This document shows, piece by piece, positions 25,457-34,615 of a stretch of DNA of 64,000 nt; position 1 is the stretch's first letter, and each line of letters opens with the position of its first letter. This DNA comes from Actinospica robiniae DSM 44927 (lineage in GTDB: Bacteria; Actinomycetota; Actinomycetes; Streptomycetales; Catenulisporaceae), in assembly GCF_000504285.1 (NCBI RefSeq), contig NZ_KI632511.1, positions 8,786,154 through 8,850,153 of the forward strand. The letters are read 5' to 3'. Made by a program: the position numbers and the translations under genes. Under the pieces are notes generated by a model. It saw only the letters and a program-made list of their open reading frames with translations, was not told where the DNA came from and did not search any database.

Positions 25457-25900
25457 TCAGGGCACGACGGTGACCGGCCAGCGGCCGGCCTTGACCAGGC
25501 GGATCGCCACCGAGCCGAGGAAGCGGTGGCCGGCCTTCTCCGACGCGCCGATCACCACCGCGTCTGCCCGCAGCCGCTCGGCCGCCTCCACCAGGGCGTT
25601 GTACGGGTCGCCGCGCACGGTGTGGAACTCCCAGCGCACCCGCTCCCGGTCCGGGATGCGCTCGAGCGCCCCGCGGATGTCCGCTTCGAGCTCGGCCGCG
25701 ATCTGCCGGCCGAGATCCGCGGTGGCGGCCGCCGCCTCCGGCGCGCTGACGACGCCGAGCGGCTGCACGTAGACCAGCGCGAGCAGCGAACGCTGACGCC
25801 GCGCCAGGCCCGCGGCGTACGCGGCCGCGCGCATCGAGGACTGCGATCCGTCCAGGCCGGCCAGGATCACGCTGGGTCCGTCGGTCCCGAGTTCGAACAT
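25457..25900 (-). CDS. Universal stress protein (UspA family)
   Basis: This single-domain UspA-fold protein has 147 residues, with an N-terminal strand VILAGLDGSQSSMRAA, a central VRGDP, and a C-terminal ADAVVIGASEKAGHRFLGSVA loop that corresponds to the ATP-binding G-x2-G-x9-G(S/T) motif but is degenerate in its first half. It is a cytosolic stress-linked protein whose precise partner is unknown. ATG 25900 has a strong GAGGAGG five bases upstream, which decides against the longer frame from 25963. Confidence 0.87.
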   Translation of the reverse strand: MFELGTDGPSVILAGLDGSQSSMRAAAYAAGLARRQRSLLALVYVQPLGVVSAPEAAAATADLGRQIAAELEADIRGALERIPDRERVRWEFHTVRGDPYNALVEAAERLRADAVVIGASEKAGHRFLGSVAIRLVKAGRWPVTVVP

Positions 25901-26064
25901 CACAACCTCCTCACGCGCTTCGCTTCGGCCCGACCCTACGCCGTACCAGGGGTCATGGACCACGTTTCGGGCGGTGCGCCCCGCCGCATTGTCTGCGAAT
26001 GTCTTCGACGCTACGTTCGAAGGCCGAGGCCAAGATCGATATCGCGAACGGGAACGAGGGTCCG

Positions 26065-27708
26065 ATGCAGCCTGAGGAGACGCGTGCGGGAACTGTCATC
26101 CGCAATCCGGTGCTGCCCGGGTTCCATCCCGATCCGTCGATCGTGCGGGTCGGCGGCGAGTTCGTGCTGGCCAACTCCACCTTCGAATGGTGCCCGGGCG
26201 TGCGGCTGCACCGGTCTGAGGATCTGGCGCACTGGGAGCCGCTCGGCGGCGCGCTGACACGGGATCAGCTGCTCGACCTCGCGGGCGCGCCCGACTCCGG
26301 GGGCGTGTGGGCACCGAACCTCTCGTACGCCGACGGGCTCTTCCACCTGGTCTACAGCAACGTCTCGAGCTACGTCGGCGGGTTCAGCGACTGCCCCAAC
26401 TACCTGACGACCTCGCCGTCGGCGACCGGACCCTGGTCCGAGCCGGTGCTGCTGCATGCGCGCGGCTTCGACGCCTCGCTCTTCCACGACGGCGACGCGA
26501 GCTGGCTGATCAACCTGGTGCACGACTGGCGTCCGGGGCACGGCGGGTCGGCCGGGCTCGAGGCCACGCGCTTCGACCGGGCGACGCGGGGCCTGGTCGG
26601 GGAGCCCGAGCGGATCGTGTTGCCGCCGCAGGCCGGGTGGATCGAAGGGCCGAACCTGTACCGTCGCGGCGACTGGTACTACCTGGTGACCGCGGACGGC
26701 GGCACAGGTTATGAGCATCGCGTCACCGTCGCCCGTTCGCGCGCCCTCACCGGGCCGTATGAGCGCGATACGCACGGGCCGCTCGTCACGGCCATGAACG
26801 ACGCCGATCTTCCGCTGCAGAAGGCCGGGCACGGCAGCCTCGTCGAGGCCGAAGACGGCGCCTGGTATCTCGCCTACCTCGTCGCGCGGCCGATCGGGCG
26901 GCGCGGGCCGTGCGTCCTCGGGCGTGAGACGGCGCTGGCCCGGGTGGAGTGGACGCCGGACGGCTGGCCGCGAGTCGACGGGGGACAGCCGGCGCTGACG
27001 GTGGCGGGCCCGACTGGTCGCCAGATCGATGATCCGGCCGGTACTGCGGTCGACGGGTCCGACGGCTTCGACGAGCCGGTGCTCGGCGCCGACTGGTCCA
27101 CCCTCCGGCGCCACGCCGACGAGAGCTGGGTGTCGCTGACCGAGCGGCCCTCGTACCTGCGGCTTCGCGGCGGCCGCTCACCTCGCAGCCTCGTCGGACC
27201 CAGTCTCGTCGCGCGCCGGGTCACCGAGCTGCGCTGCGCGTTCGAGGCGACGCTCGCGTATCAGCCGCTCGCGTTCCAGCATCTGGCCGGGATCACCGCT
27301 TACTACAACACGCTGAACTGGTATTTCCTGCACGTCACCCGGGATGACGAGGGTCGGACCGTACTGCGCGTGGCCGCGAGCGATCAGGGCGTGGTGCGCG
27401 TGGACGAAGCCGGGCAGCACGTGCTCGGCGAAGGCGCGGTGCGGTCGCGGCTCGGGCTGGACTTCGACGGCGCCGGATTGCGCTTCCGGTACCTCGACGA
27501 GACCGGCGGCGAGTGGCGGACGATCGGCGGCGCTTTCGACGCCACGGTGCTCTCGGATGAACATGCCGAGGACATCGTGGACGGGCAGATCCGCTCGATG
27601 GGCTTCACCGGCGCGCTCGTCGGCCTTTGGGCCTGGGACCTCGACGGGCGCGGCCATCCCGCCGACTTCGACGAGGCCGGTTACACCCCGTACCCCGAAC
27701 GCGCCTGA
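26065..27708 (+). CDS. GH43 glycosidase (beta-xylosidase / alpha-L-arabinofuranosidase type)
   Basis: The 547-residue enzyme has a five-bladed propeller GH43 domain followed by a C-terminal beta-sandwich from ~residue 335, the XynB-like layout. The catalytic acids can be placed: general base Asp23 in FHPDPSIV, pKa-tuning Asp136 in GFDASLFHD, and general acid Glu194 in WIEGPNLY. No signal peptide is present, so it should hydrolyse imported xylo- or arabino-oligosaccharides inside the cell. ATG 26065 has GAGGG five bases before it; a 22-residue longer frame from 25999 lacks this. No operator of the fucosidase regulon lies upstream. Confidence 0.88.
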   Translation: MQPEETRAGTVIRNPVLPGFHPDPSIVRVGGEFVLANSTFEWCPGVRLHRSEDLAHWEPLGGALTRDQLLDLAGAPDSGGVWAPNLSYADGLFHLVYSNVSSYVGGFSDCPNYLTTSPSATGPWSEPVLLHARGFDASLFHDGDASWLINLVHDWRPGHGGSAGLEATRFDRATRGLVGEPERIVLPPQAGWIEGPNLYRRGDWYYLVTADGGTGYEHRVTVARSRALTGPYERDTHGPLVTAMNDADLPLQKAGHGSLVEAEDGAWYLAYLVARPIGRRGPCVLGRETALARVEWTPDGWPRVDGGQPALTVAGPTGRQIDDPAGTAVDGSDGFDEPVLGADWSTLRRHADESWVSLTERPSYLRLRGGRSPRSLVGPSLVARRVTELRCAFEATLAYQPLAFQHLAGITAYYNTLNWYFLHVTRDDEGRTVLRVAASDQGVVRVDEAGQHVLGEGAVRSRLGLDFDGAGLRFRYLDETGGEWRTIGGAFDATVLSDEHAEDIVDGQIRSMGFTGALVGLWAWDLDGRGHPADFDEAGYTPYPERA

Positions 27709-27779
27709 AACCCGAGTGCCGCCCGGGCCGGACCGTGCGGCTCGGTACACCAGGCCCCGATTGACCGTAGAGTGAGAAC

Positions 27780-28268
27780 GTGGCGAAGATCCCTTCCGTC
27801 GGCCAAGGCGCGCCCGGCTTCTCCCTGCCCGGCGTACGGCTGGCCGCTGGACGGGCCGAGCGGCGCGAGTACTCCCTGTCCGAACACCGCGGGCGCCCGC
27901 TCGTGCTCGCCTTCTACCCCGGCGACGACACTGCGGTGTGCACCCGCCAGCTGTGCTCGTACTCGGCCGGGCTCGACCGGTTCAGCGCGCTCGGCGCGGC
28001 GGTGTGGGGGATCAGCCCGCAGGGCCTGGAGAGCCACGAGAACTTCGCCCGCAAGAACAACCTGGCCATGCCGCTGCTCGCGGACGCGGATCTGGCGGTG
28101 GCCGAGGCCTACGGTGTCTCGATGGCCGGCAAGGGGCTGCGCCGAGCCGTGTTCCTGCTCGACGCACACGGGACCGTGCGTTGGCGGCACGTGGCCACGC
28201 TGGGCCTGAGGTATCGCCGGGTCGACACGCTCACCGCGCAGCTACGGATGCTCGAACACGCCCACTGA
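27780..28268 (+). CDS. Peroxiredoxin (BCP/PrxQ type)
   Basis: This thiol peroxidase has 162 residues. The peroxidatic Cys54 and the resolving Cys59 form the CxxxxC arrangement of atypical 2-Cys BCP enzymes (AVCTRQLC), preceded by FYPGDDT. It reduces hydroperoxides in the cytosol using thioredoxin. The GTG start follows TAGAGT by six bases with TTGACC further upstream, which fits leaderless transcription. It converges with the thioesterase gene, leaving four bases between their ends. Confidence 0.92.
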   Translation: MAKIPSVGQGAPGFSLPGVRLAAGRAERREYSLSEHRGRPLVLAFYPGDDTAVCTRQLCSYSAGLDRFSALGAAVWGISPQGLESHENFARKNNLAMPLLADADLAVAEAYGVSMAGKGLRRAVFLLDAHGTVRWRHVATLGLRYRRVDTLTAQLRMLEHAH

Positions 28269-28272
28269 AGCG

Positions 28273-29166
28273 TCAGCGCGCATCCGGGCGCCCGCGCATC
28301 GGCCGCAGCACCGTCTCCTGTACGGCGCTGGCCACCAGGCGACCGTCCCGCGTCCACACCTCGGACCGGGCCAGGCCGCGCCCGTCGCCCGCGGTCCGGC
28401 TCTCCTGCGCGATCAGCAGCCACTCGTCCGCGCGGAACGGCCGGTGGAACCACAGCGCGTGGTCGAGCGAGGTGAGGAAGACGGTGGCGGGCAACGGCCG
28501 CACGCCTCGGGGCGGTTCGACCGCGAGTGCCGCGGTCGGCGCCAGCATCAGGTCGGAGAGGTAGGTCAACGCGCAGGTGTGCAGCACCGGGTCGTCCGGC
28601 AGCTGGTCGAGCGCACGGACCCACAGCTTCTGCTGGGTCACCCCTTCAGTCCCGCTCGCGCCGTCCGAACTGACGTAGCGCACCTCGACGGCCTGGCGGA
28701 CCGCGGCGTTCTCCGCGCCCTGCGGGTCGATCTTCGCCCACAGTTCGTAGTAGTCCGGCAGCTCGCTGGGGTCGGCGGAGTCCGGCGGCGCCGGCTGCCG
28801 ATCGTGACCGCCGGGCTCGGCCAGCTTGAACGACGCGGAGAGCACGAAGATCGCCTCGCCGTCCTGACGCGCCGTCACCCGCCGGGTGACGTAGGTCCGG
28901 CCGTCGCGCAGGTCCTCCACCGAGTAGATCATCGGGCGCGAGGTCTGGCCCGCGCGCAGGAAGTAGCCGTGCAGCGAGTGCACGGCCAGGTGCGTCGGCA
29001 CGGTCCGGCTCGCGGCGGTCAGCGCCTGCCCGGCGACCTGGCCGCCGAACGCGCGCAGCGGGATCCCGTCGTGGCACCAGCCGCGGAACAGGCCGCGGTC
29101 GAGCTCCTCCAGGCTCAGGAAGCCGATCAGTCCCGCGCCCTCGAGTCCGGCCCGCCGCTCCGCCAT
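28273..29166 (-). CDS. tesB: Acyl-CoA thioesterase II
   Basis: The protein of 297 residues has the double hot-dog layout of TesB. The N-terminal repeat has FGGQVAGQALTAASRTV and VHSLHGYFLRAG; the C-terminal repeat has TSLDHALWFHRPFRADEWLL and GRGLARSEVWTRDGRLVAS. It hydrolyses acyl-CoA to free fatty acid and CoA. The Asp in SLDHALWFH corresponds to the catalytic aspartate of E. coli TesB. ATG 29166 follows AGGAG at six bases. It diverges from aroA with 170 bp between. Confidence 0.92.
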   Translation of the reverse strand: MAERRAGLEGAGLIGFLSLEELDRGLFRGWCHDGIPLRAFGGQVAGQALTAASRTVPTHLAVHSLHGYFLRAGQTSRPMIYSVEDLRDGRTYVTRRVTARQDGEAIFVLSASFKLAEPGGHDRQPAPPDSADPSELPDYYELWAKIDPQGAENAAVRQAVEVRYVSSDGASGTEGVTQQKLWVRALDQLPDDPVLHTCALTYLSDLMLAPTAALAVEPPRGVRPLPATVFLTSLDHALWFHRPFRADEWLLIAQESRTAGDGRGLARSEVWTRDGRLVASAVQETVLRPMRGRPDAR

Positions 29167-29336
29167 CAACCGCTCCTGACACCTGTGTACACACATCGCC
29201 GAACCCGGTCCGGCCGCGGCCGCCGTGCGCGGCAGTCTACGCGCCCGCGATCAGGCCCACGCCGAGTGCGGCGCCGCGCGTTTCCACTCCCTGGAATTCC
29301 CGGCCGGGCCGAAGGGCGCGACCGTAAGCTCGCGGC

Positions 29337-30578
29337 ATGACTGTGGTCGAGGTTCCCGGGTCCAAGTCCATCACCAACCGCGCGCTGTTCCTGGCCGCCG
29401 CCGCAGACGGCACCACGACGCTGCGCCGCCCGCTGGACTCGGACGACACGGCCGGATTCACCGAGGGCCTGGCCGCCCTGGGCTATCGGCTCACCCGCGA
29501 GCCTTCCGCGTGGACGGTCGAGGGCCGGCCGCAGGGTCCGGCGGCGGCGGAAGCGTCGGTCTTCTGCCGCGACGGCGCCACGACCTCGCGCTTCCTGCCC
29601 GCGCTGGTCGCGGCGGGCCACGGCGTGTTCCGCTTCGACGCCTCCGCCCAGATGCGCCGTCGTCCGTTGGGCCCGCTCACCTCGGCGCTGCAGGAACTCG
29701 GCGTGGACCTGCGGCACGAGGCCGAAGAGGGCCACCACCCGCTGACCGTCCACGCCGACGGGATCAAGGGCGGCCACATCACTCTCGACGCCGGACTGTC
29801 CTCGCAGTTCCTGACCGCGCTCCTGCTGGTCGCGCCGCTTACCGCGGAAGGCCTGTCGATCACCGTCACCGACCTGGTCTCGGCGCCGTATGTGGAGATC
29901 ACCACGGCCATGATGCGGCGCTTCGGCGTCACGGTGCAGCGAGAGGGTTCTACCTATCACGTGCCCGCGCAGACGTACACGGCCACGGACTACCTCATCG
30001 AGCCGGACGCCTCCACCGCGAGCTACTTCCTCGCCGCGGCCGCCGTCACCGGCCGCAGCGTGACAGTGCCCGGACTCGGCTCCGAAGCCCTCCAGGGCGA
30101 CGTGCGCTTCGCCCAGGTGCTGGCCGACATGGGCGCCGAGGTGCGGATGAGCGCGGACGAGCTGACTGTGAGCGGGCCGGCCGACGGCCGCCTCGGCGCG
30201 CTCACCGTCGACATGCGCGACATCTCCGACACGATGCCCACCCTCGCCGCCATCGCGCCCTTCGCCGACGGCCCGGTGCGCATCGAAAACGTCTACAACA
30301 CCCGGGTCAAGGAGTGCGACCGCCTCGACGCCTGCGCCGAGAACCTGCGCGCGCTGGGCGTCGAGGTCGAGGAGGGCCGTGACTGGATCGAGATCCGCCC
30401 CGGCTCCCGCCCCCAGCCGGCCCGCATCGCCTGCCGCGGCGACCACCGGATCGCGATGGCCTTCAGCATCACCGGCCTGCGCACCCCGGGCATCACGCTC
30501 GATGACCCCGGGTGCGTGAAGAAGACCTTCCCCGGCTTCCACGAGGCCCTGGCCGACCTCGAGGCCGCTTGGGCGTGA
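29337..30578 (+). CDS. aroA: 3-phosphoshikimate 1-carboxyvinyltransferase (EPSP synthase)
   Basis: The 413-residue enzyme joins phosphoenolpyruvate to shikimate-3-phosphate in the chorismate pathway. The N-terminal PGSKSITNRALFLAAAADG, the EPDASTASYF segment, and the C-terminal DHRIAMAF and GCVKKTFPGF blocks are typical. The PEP-site loop reads DGATTSR instead of NAGTAMR, so Ala81 stands where E. coli has Gly96. Exchange of that glycine for alanine is known to make EPSP synthase insensitive to glyphosate, so this enzyme is probably insensitive as well. ATG 29337 lies eight bases after TAAGCT, consistent with a leaderless message. No other shikimate gene is near. Confidence 0.93.
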   Translation: MTVVEVPGSKSITNRALFLAAAADGTTTLRRPLDSDDTAGFTEGLAALGYRLTREPSAWTVEGRPQGPAAAEASVFCRDGATTSRFLPALVAAGHGVFRFDASAQMRRRPLGPLTSALQELGVDLRHEAEEGHHPLTVHADGIKGGHITLDAGLSSQFLTALLLVAPLTAEGLSITVTDLVSAPYVEITTAMMRRFGVTVQREGSTYHVPAQTYTATDYLIEPDASTASYFLAAAAVTGRSVTVPGLGSEALQGDVRFAQVLADMGAEVRMSADELTVSGPADGRLGALTVDMRDISDTMPTLAAIAPFADGPVRIENVYNTRVKECDRLDACAENLRALGVEVEEGRDWIEIRPGSRPQPARIACRGDHRIAMAFSITGLRTPGITLDDPGCVKKTFPGFHEALADLEAAWA

Positions 30579-30625
30579 GGCCTTCGGGCTCGGGCTCGGG
30601 CCCGGCGTCAGGCTCGAAGGCCGGC
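30579..30625. terminator. Possible bidirectional terminator between aroA and galE
   Basis: GGCCTTCG just after the aroA stop can pair with CGAAGGCC about 30 bases later. The loop is long and there is no U-tract, so this is a weak call that rests mainly on its place between convergent genes. Confidence 0.35.
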
Positions 30626-30630
30626 CGGCC

Positions 30631-31650
30631 TCAGGACTGCGCGGGTGTCAGGCCTTCGAGCTCGAGCAGGTGGCGGCGCCACTCCAGCGCGTGCCGGATG
30701 CCGTCTTCGAGGTCGTACTCGGCCTGCCAGTCGAGCAGTCGGGACGAGCGCTCGCAGCGGGTGTAGGCGCCGACGACGTCGCCGGGGCGCGGCGGGGCGT
30801 CCTCGGTGTGCAGCGGCGTGCCGGTGACCGTGCCGAACGCGTCGGCGAGCTGGCGCACCGTCACGCCGCGGCCGGTGCCGAGGTTGATCACGAGGTGCGG
30901 CTGCGCGTCGTCGACCAGCGAGTCGAACTTCGTCAGGGCCGCGATATGGGCGGTGGCCAGGTCCCAGACGTGGATGTAGTCGCGGATGCCGGTGCCGTCC
31001 GAGGTGGGCCAGTCCGTGCCGGTGATGTGGAAGGTCGAGCCCTGCTCCCAGGACTCGACCATCTTGCCGAGCGCGTGCGTGGGCCGGAGCAGCTGGAGTC
31101 CGGTGCGCATCTTCGGGTCGGCGCCGATCGGGTTGAAGTAGCGCAGCGAGACGGCGCGTAGCCCGTTCGGGCCGGAGCCGCGCGCCACGTCGGCCAGGAT
31201 CCGGTCGACCATCGCCTTGGTCGCCGCGTAGGGGCTGCCCGGGCCGAGCCCGGCGTCCTCGTCCACGGTCGAGTCCGGACCGGGCAGGTAGATCGCGGCC
31301 GACGAGCTGAACAGCAGCCTCCGGCAGCCGTTGCGTTCGAGGTGGCCGAGCAGGTCGATGGTCTTGCCGACGTTCTCCCGGTAGTAGCGCCGGGGGTCGC
31401 TCACCGAGTCGGGCACGACGATCAGCGCCGCGCAGTGCACCACCGCCTCGATGTCCGGGTGCTCGGTGAAGATCCGGTCGATCAGGGCGCCGTCGGCCAC
31501 GTCGCCGCGGTAGAAGATCCGGCCCTGCGTGAACGACTCGCGCCCGGTGACCAGGCTGTCCAGGATGACCGGGGTGCCGCCGTGATCGAGCAGAGCCGAG
31601 CAGATGGTGCTGCCGATGAAGCCCGCCCCGCCGGTGACCAGTACCTTCAC
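30631..31650 (-). CDS. galE: UDP-glucose 4-epimerase
   Basis: This extended short-chain dehydrogenase has 339 residues. The NAD site is VTGGAGFIGS near the start, with the SSSAAIY serine and the YxxxK pair in SPYAATKAMVD. The later RDYIHVWDLATAH and YNLG-equivalent VINLGTGRG motifs are those of GalE. It interconverts UDP-glucose and UDP-galactose and could supply donors for the glycan locus or recycle galactose. The GTG start at 31650 has AAGGGG upstream. Long low-complexity G/C runs with a GGCCTTCG / CGAAGGCC hairpin separate it from the convergent aroA. Confidence 0.92.
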   Translation of the reverse strand: MKVLVTGGAGFIGSTICSALLDHGGTPVILDSLVTGRESFTQGRIFYRGDVADGALIDRIFTEHPDIEAVVHCAALIVVPDSVSDPRRYYRENVGKTIDLLGHLERNGCRRLLFSSSAAIYLPGPDSTVDEDAGLGPGSPYAATKAMVDRILADVARGSGPNGLRAVSLRYFNPIGADPKMRTGLQLLRPTHALGKMVESWEQGSTFHITGTDWPTSDGTGIRDYIHVWDLATAHIAALTKFDSLVDDAQPHLVINLGTGRGVTVRQLADAFGTVTGTPLHTEDAPPRPGDVVGAYTRCERSSRLLDWQAEYDLEDGIRHALEWRRHLLELEGLTPAQS

Positions 31651-31861
31651 GTCTTCGATCCCCTTCGTCGTATCCGCCAGTCGCCGATCAAGACGTCGGC
31701 GCCGAGTCGAGCGGTTGCAGCTTTCGTTACACAATCGTGAGGTTACGCGGCGGTGGGCGGGTGAATACTCGAAGAACCGCGGAGCGCATAAGCGCACAAT
31801 CGGTACATATAGGGTGCGCCCTCCGCGACCCCGAGTCGCAACCGAGCATCTGGTGAGATCT

Positions 31862-32080
31862 GTGAACGCAACCCCCGCATCCTCCCCGCTCCCCGTCCCG
31901 CGCGCCTGCGCCCACCAGCCGCGATGCCCCGGCGCCGACGCTCCCGACCGCGAGGCCGCCGTGCCCGTGGCCGCCCACCCGGAACAGGGTTGGAGCCTGC
32001 TGTGCAACGGCGTGGTGCTCTTCGACGACAGCGGCGAGCTGCTGCCGGACGGCCGAGTCATCGCGCCCATGGCACGTTGA
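31862..32080 (+). CDS. DUF5999 small protein
   Basis: This 72-residue protein matches a small actinobacterial family with the pattern CAHQPRCPGAD, then HPEQGWSLLCNGVVLFDD and GELLPDGRVIAP. Three conserved cysteines suggest metal or disulfide chemistry, but no function is known. GTG 31862 has GGTGAG seven bases upstream; the open frame goes further but lacks the family signature. It diverges from galE across 211 bp and is followed within eight bases by the fucosidase operator. Confidence 0.75.
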   Translation: MNATPASSPLPVPRACAHQPRCPGADAPDREAAVPVAAHPEQGWSLLCNGVVLFDDSGELLPDGRVIAPMAR

Positions 32081-32087
32081 CCGTTGT

Positions 32088-32103
32088 AGTAAGCGCGTAC
32101 TAT
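32088..32103 (+). promoter_or_regulatory. LacI-type operator overlapping -10 of fucosidase promoter
   Basis: The site reads AGTAAGCGCGTACTAT. It is identical over 16 of 16 bases to the minus-strand site at 47804-47819 and differs by one base from 40235-40250. The last six bases, TACTAT, look like a -10 hexamer, so bound repressor would block RNA polymerase. A partial copy, AGCAAGCGCATAC, follows at 32145-32157. Confidence 0.75.
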
Positions 32104-32197
32104 GGTCATTTCCTGGTAAGAGATCAGTCAGGCTGACTGGATTCAGCAAGCGCATACGGCGACACCTGCTGGGTCCCGACTCGTTCCAGGAGCCCGC

Positions 32198-34570
32198 ATG
32201 GCCACCGCGCCGATGACCGCTGCGCCGATCACCGTTCCGCTTCAGCTGCACTTCGACAACGCAGGCTTCGCGCGGGCCGACGAGCCGGCCGGATCGGCGG
32301 ACTTCGACGGTGTCGGACATACGCTGCCGGTGGAGGAACTGCCGCCGCGCGCGGCGGACGGCGTCTGCGAGATCGGCGGCGTGCCGTGCCTCCTCATCGT
32401 GCCGCCCGGTGAGCCTGCAAACGTCTCCGGGCCCGAGTCCGGGCCCGACAGCACTGGACCCGACAACATCGTCGCCCGTGGCCAGCGGATCGAGTTGCCC
32501 CCGACTCCCGCGCACAGTGCGCTGCTGCTCGCCGCGGGCTCGGTCGCACAGCCGATCGGGACCGGTTCGAGCGCGGCCGTCTCGGGCGTTTTCACCGTGA
32601 TCTACGCAGACGGCAGCACGTCCTCGACCACGCTCACCGCTCCCGGCTACCTCGGTCCGGGCGGTGTATTCGAGGCCGGATACCGCTACCGCCCTGACGG
32701 CACCGTGGAAGACGAGGCGACCGTCTCCCTCTGGAACCTCGAAGTCCCGCTCGATCCCGCCCGAGTTCCTGCCGCGCTGGTGCTTCCGGTGACCGCCGAC
32801 GCCGCGTCAGACGAGGTGGTCGCCGGCGAGTCCGGCCGGTCCGGCTCGGCCGCCCCGCAGCTGCACGTTTTCGCACTCAGCCTCCAGCCGCTCGTCACCG
32901 GCGGCGCGGCTCTCTCCGTCCGTCAACCGCGCTGCATGCCCATGATGTTCGACGGCGCGCCGCAGACCGTCGAGGCGACCATCGTCAATGTCGGCGACGC
33001 GTGGCTGACCGAGGTGGACGGAGTCACGGTCACTCTCGAGACCGATGTCGAAAACGCCGTGACGACGAAGCCGGCGTGCATCAGGGCCCTCGCTCCGGGG
33101 GAGCAGGTGCGCGTACGCATCGGCCTTACCGCCCCAGCGGATGTCGAGCCTGGAACGCCGGTCAGCGGCCGCCTCGTCCTCCAGCGCAAGGGCCGTACGT
33201 CGCAGCACGCGTCCGTTGCGCTGACTCTCGGCGTGCCCGACTACGCCCGGACCACGGCCTCGCTGCGCGGCCATCGCGCCCCGCACTGGTTCACCGGAGC
33301 CAAGTTCGGGATCTTCATCCACTGGGGCGTCTACTCCGTCCCGGCGTGGGCTCCGGTCGGGGAAGATTATGCCGAGTGGTACTGGGCTCGGATGGACAAC
33401 CCCGAAGCGCCCACGTACGGCCACCACGCCCGCGAATGGGGCGAGGACTTCGCCTACGACGACTTCATCCCGATGTTCACCGCAGAGAACTTCGACCCGC
33501 GCGACTGGGTCGAGCTGTTCGCGGCGGCCGGGGCGCGCTACTTCGTCTTCACCGCCAAGCACCACGACGGCTTCTGCCTGTGGGACACGGCCCTGTCCGA
33601 GCGCAGCTCCGTGCATCTCGGCCCCAAACGCGACCTCCTGCGCGAACTGCTCGAAGCGGCCGACCAGCACGCACCGGAGCTCTACCAGGGCATTTACTTC
33701 TCCCAGCCGGAATTCTTCAACCCGGACGATCCCTGGTGGGGCCACGCCCCGCGCAATCCTTACACCGGCGCCGAACTTCCCTACACCGGCTACACCGCCG
33801 GCCGCGACTTCGTACGCGACTACCAGGCCGGCCAGGCACGCGAGCTGATCGACCTGTTCGACCCCGACCTGATCTGGTTCGACATCAGCGGCGCGCCCAA
33901 CGACTCGGTCAACGTCGTCCCCGGCTACTACAACAAGGCGAAGAACCGACCCGAGCCCAAGGACGTCGCCGTCAACAGCCGTGGCGGCATCTACGCCTAC
34001 GACTACCGCACGCCCGAGTACGCCACCTTCGCCGGCACCGTCAACGCGGCCTGGGAGGCCAGCCGCGGCCTGGATCCGCACTCGTACGGATTCAACGCCG
34101 CGACACCCGAGGATGCCTATATGACTGCCGACGAGGTGGTGCGCCAGCTCGTCGACATCGTCAGCAAGAACGGCAACTTCCTGCTCGACATCGGACCGCG
34201 CGCCGACGGCACCATCCCCGAGGTCATGCGCGACCGCCTGAACGCCGTGGGGGCCTGGCTCCGCGTCAACGGCGAGGCGATCTACGACACCACGCCCTGG
34301 TGGCGCGCGGCCGAAAGCGGCGACCTCAGGTTCACCGTCAAGGACGACGAAGCCTTCTACATCCACTCGCTCACCCCACCCGGCGACCGGCTCGTGGTCG
34401 AAGCCGCCGTCCCGATCCGCGAAGGCTCGCGCGTGACGCTGTGCGGCTACGAAGGCGAACTCGCCTGGTCCTGGGATGAGCAGCGCGGTGCGCTGATCGT
34501 GGAAGTCCCGCAGGCCGCGCGCGAGAGCGGCGAGCACGTCTGGGTGTTCAAGATCGACGCTGGATCGTAG
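32198..34570 (+). CDS. GH29 alpha-L-fucosidase with N-terminal accessory domains
   Basis: In this 790-residue protein the catalytic barrel occupies ~residues 355-790, with AKFGIFIHWGVYSVP, FTAKHHDGFCLWDT, and the nucleophile Asp562 in DLIWFDISG. The typical HH pair of GH29 is present. Ahead of it lie ~350 residues that look like beta-sandwich domains, the second (VEATIVNVGDAWLTEVDGV) like an NPCBM-associated or CARDB-type fold. No signal peptide is seen, so it probably trims fucose from imported fragments. The start is ATG 32198. Two copies of the LacI-type operator lie upstream, which puts it in the regulon with the 35-41 kb transporter. Confidence 0.88.
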   Translation: MATAPMTAAPITVPLQLHFDNAGFARADEPAGSADFDGVGHTLPVEELPPRAADGVCEIGGVPCLLIVPPGEPANVSGPESGPDSTGPDNIVARGQRIELPPTPAHSALLLAAGSVAQPIGTGSSAAVSGVFTVIYADGSTSSTTLTAPGYLGPGGVFEAGYRYRPDGTVEDEATVSLWNLEVPLDPARVPAALVLPVTADAASDEVVAGESGRSGSAAPQLHVFALSLQPLVTGGAALSVRQPRCMPMMFDGAPQTVEATIVNVGDAWLTEVDGVTVTLETDVENAVTTKPACIRALAPGEQVRVRIGLTAPADVEPGTPVSGRLVLQRKGRTSQHASVALTLGVPDYARTTASLRGHRAPHWFTGAKFGIFIHWGVYSVPAWAPVGEDYAEWYWARMDNPEAPTYGHHAREWGEDFAYDDFIPMFTAENFDPRDWVELFAAAGARYFVFTAKHHDGFCLWDTALSERSSVHLGPKRDLLRELLEAADQHAPELYQGIYFSQPEFFNPDDPWWGHAPRNPYTGAELPYTGYTAGRDFVRDYQAGQARELIDLFDPDLIWFDISGAPNDSVNVVPGYYNKAKNRPEPKDVAVNSRGGIYAYDYRTPEYATFAGTVNAAWEASRGLDPHSYGFNAATPEDAYMTADEVVRQLVDIVSKNGNFLLDIGPRADGTIPEVMRDRLNAVGAWLRVNGEAIYDTTPWWRAAESGDLRFTVKDDEAFYIHSLTPPGDRLVVEAAVPIREGSRVTLCGYEGELAWSWDEQRGALIVEVPQAARESGEHVWVFKIDAGS

Positions 34571-34615
34571 AGGCCTACCGAAGCGGGGGAATTCCGCCTC
34601 TGCGATGATGCGGCC

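Noticed and set aside
26065-27708. Inclusion of the GH43 gene in the LacI-operator regulon
   Set aside because: No AAGCGCGTAC or TAAGCGCTT site lies upstream of it, so functional similarity alone was not taken as evidence.
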